64,000 nucleotides of DNA, taken from positions 110,384,917 to 110,448,916 of the forward strand of contig NC_060254.1 in the NCBI RefSeq assembly GCF_921293095.1. Direction: 5' to 3'. A model generated the notes under the pieces. That model searched no databases and was not told the DNA's origin. It saw only the letters and a program-made list of their open reading frames with translations. Position 1 is the first letter of the stretch. Each line of letters opens with the position of its first letter. The position numbers and the translations under genes are program-made. Below are positions 61,802 through 64,000 of this stretch, piece after piece. The stretch comes from Ischnura elegans (Eukaryota > Arthropoda > Insecta > Odonata > Coenagrionidae).

Positions 61802-61809
61802 CTCAAACT

Positions 61810-63800
61810 AGCGGATGCTATTTATTTCCTTTGCTTAGGCCCAAAAAAAAATAATCAGGATGTTTTATCATCAAAAATTGTTTCAAAAATCAGTAATCAT
61901 TATGCCTAAAATTTCCACGGTTATGATGAACCAGTATCCATAGGCTTCTTGTTTCCAATAAACAATAAATAATTGCAAATTTTAAAACTCTAAGGCTATG
62001 GCAGTGGAGAATATCACCAAATTTCATACAAACTTCATGACTGAGATCCTAGTCAATCCGCAACTTTTACATTAAAGGCCAATTTGATTAGGAAAAATGG
62101 CTTCTTTTGCCCTATATAAGATACATATTGTCTCCTTAAGGATAGGAGAAAATGCACAAGTTAGGGGTTGTTGATGACCCCTGTAATCTAGTTCAAATTT
62201 GCTTGGTCAATATACCATGACAACACATCATTTATGCAAGAGGATGAGAAAATTTGTATACTATTCAAACAGAGCATTTTTCCAAAAGAACTATGAAATA
62301 TGCCTCATGAGGGTTACCATAGCTGCCTTTGCTGCATGAGCGTTGATAGTGTGGTCCATATTCTCATGGTAAAAAGAATTGCACTGCACCTAGTATCCGT
62401 TAATAATCCATCTCACATCCTTTTCGTTAACACCACAGTGAGCAATTCTTCCTATCAAGGAATGAGTCTCACTGTACAAGTGAATGTGCCAAAACTCAGT
62501 TGATCCACCCATGAAAAATGCGTGGCAACTTTTATAATTTCTTACAATGAAGTTATGAGAAAATGGGTAAAGGACGAAGAATTTTTTTCCCTCTTCCTAG
62601 AACTAGATTCTTCCGATACATTGCAATTTCTGATCTCTGTGGACAACCTCATAAAATCATGCCAAACTATTTTTTAGAGATGGACATAAACCATAAATTT
62701 AAATAGGGGTGATATTTTCCAGGACTCCTCAACTGAATAAAATGAAAGGCATAGTAATCCAATAATTTTTTTATGCACTTCCTAAGAACAATGGACAAAA
62801 CACAAAATGTGCATGTACGATCACAAGAAATTTAACACTGAATTGTGTATATATGTACACTTATTCACAAAGGGGAAGTATTCAAATAAAATTTGACAGC
62901 CATTTTCAACTCAAAACATTTATAGAAAATAATGGATTAGGAGGAAATATGGATCACTCCATTTAACATCTTTGTTTTGAGTGTTAAGACAGACCAGCCA
63001 TTAGCATCATGATCATATTTACAAAAAATTTTAGGGAGGCAATGAATTTGAAGGTCAACATTAAATTCAGATGAGTAAATTTGTACAACAATATGTTATT
63101 TACATAGTGCATTTACACAAACAAATAAATCAAATTATTTATTCGGCATCCCACCTTTGGAGATCAACTTAATACAAGCAGGAAATCAGGCTTCTCTCCA
63201 TCACACAGCAGTCAGTAAATTGGTGCTGATATTTTTTTTTTTTTAGTTGCTTAAGGAAGTTTGAATACAAATTGAATTACTATAATACTAACAATTTATT
63301 TCAAAGGAACCTCAAACATATCTGCACCATTAGCAATTCATATACCCAGTGTGTGATAATATTGAGTGCCTTATTATAAAATGCAAGGCATTCTGCGAGT
63401 GAAAATACCTTTGAGAAACATTCATTAGAAGATGAGTTACAAGAAAATTTCTGGGACAAATTTTCACAGGGATAATTGGAGTCAAAAAATAATTTCCTAT
63501 ATAGGAGTACAATACATCATTAAATGTATGAGAAACCAACTGTTTCAGATTATGACTTTTGGATATGGTCAATAGAGTGGATGACAGAATGTAGAGATCA
63601 CACAAGAAATTTATGAGCTAGATTCAGAAACAAAGTCCACCAAGTTCATATTTTGAAAATTGTGCCAATAATTTTCTTTCCAAGGACATTTTTACTCAGG
63701 AATGTAATATACCCGAAGTTCACCATGGTTGTCACCATGAAATTCCAGAACAGAAAGTCTTGAATAGCGATTCCACTTTTTCATGGCATTCATGAATCAA
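61810..63800. other. Non-coding stretch, probably partly 3' UTR of the gene entering from the right
   Basis: AT-rich, without motifs. Minus-strand AATAAA hexamers (63295-63300 and 63138-63143) could end the transcript whose last coding exon is at 63811-63938. Confidence 0.4.
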
Positions 63801-63810
63801 GTGAAAGACC

Positions 63811-63938
63811 TCATATGGGAGGCTGCTCCGGAGGTTTCACTTGACTATTCTCTTCCTTACGAAAGTTCTCCTCCTCCTTAGCCTCCGCTTCCTTATTCCG
63901 TTCGTTGACCATTGTTTCATTGTTATTCACAGAACTTT
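63811..63938 (-). CDS. Terminal coding exon of an unidentified minus-strand gene (partial)
   Basis: On the minus strand a good acceptor (CTCCATTTCAG, just above 63938) is followed by an open frame in one phase. Two bases complete a split codon, then 41 residues run to TGA at 63811-63813. The peptide is charged and low in complexity: NERNKEAEAKEEENFRKEE, ending VKPPEQPPI. The other two phases hit stops at once. This looks like a disordered acidic C-terminus; I cannot name the gene. Upstream exons must lie beyond the right edge. Minus-strand AATAAA hexamers at 63295-63300 and 63138-63143 are candidate poly(A) signals for a long 3' UTR. Confidence 0.5.
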
Positions 63939-64000
63939 CTGAAATGGAGATGAGTACATGGATTAGGTAAATACGTAAGTACACTCACGATACATCATTA

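Noticed and set aside
1-64000. CRISPR arrays, bacterial operons or phage genes.
   Set aside because: No regularly spaced repeats; gene structure and repeats are eukaryotic throughout.

Overview
The window is a gene-poor, AT-rich stretch of a eukaryotic genome, almost certainly an arthropod and most likely an insect. This rests on GT-AG introns, two compact metazoan housekeeping genes in a desert of non-coding DNA, RTE- and jockey-like non-LTR retrotransposon remains, hAT-type miniature elements and tRNA-derived SINEs. I cannot name the order or species from sequence alone. Nearly all open frames of 60-140 codons elsewhere look like chance frames.

Two genes are fully resolved and lie tail to tail at the right end. 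On the plus strand, four exons (54888-55934) encode a 212-residue isochorismatase-domain protein of the ISOC1/ISOC2 type. On the minus strand, three exons (60213 down to 56067) encode a 150-residue dUTPase with all five family motifs. Their stop codons are 132 bp apart and their AATAAA signals face each other across about 22 bp, so the mature transcripts should overlap slightly. The dUTPase start is preceded by E2F-like and CCAAT-box motifs, as expected for an S-phase nucleotide-metabolism gene. Three further exons are candidates: a first coding exon head to head with the ISOC gene (54431-54504, minus), the last exon of an unidentified gene entering from the right edge (63811-63938, minus), and an internal exon with zinc-finger-like spacing (3116-3269, minus).

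The rest is dominated by decayed mobile DNA. Two hAT-type MITEs have identical 8-bp target duplications (2427-2674 and 61503-61801), and two or three more are older (45727-45998, 50400-50794, possibly 4679-5269). A tRNA-derived SINE family recurs at six places and shares a core of about 60 bp. RTE-type C-terminal relics lie at 33.7-34.3 kb and 21.3-21.6 kb, and the 3' end of a jockey/CR1-like LINE at 14.6-15.5 kb. A 2.5-kb region (7574-10108) is bounded by long inverted ends, and several fold-back structures occur (3.4, 13.3, 19.8, 31.5, 35.3 and 44.1 kb).

I did not find a new multi-gene system. The most testable points are the overlapping ISOC/dUTPase 3' ends, the dUTPase promoter motifs, the possible bidirectional promoter at 54.5-54.9 kb, the SINE core and the fold-back elements. 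CpG-rich patches at about 12.5-13.1, 17.6-18.1, 28.1-28.5, 34.35-34.6, 43.4-43.9 and 46.8-47.2 kb may be promoters or first exons of genes whose coding parts lie elsewhere, but no gene can be assigned to them from the sequence.
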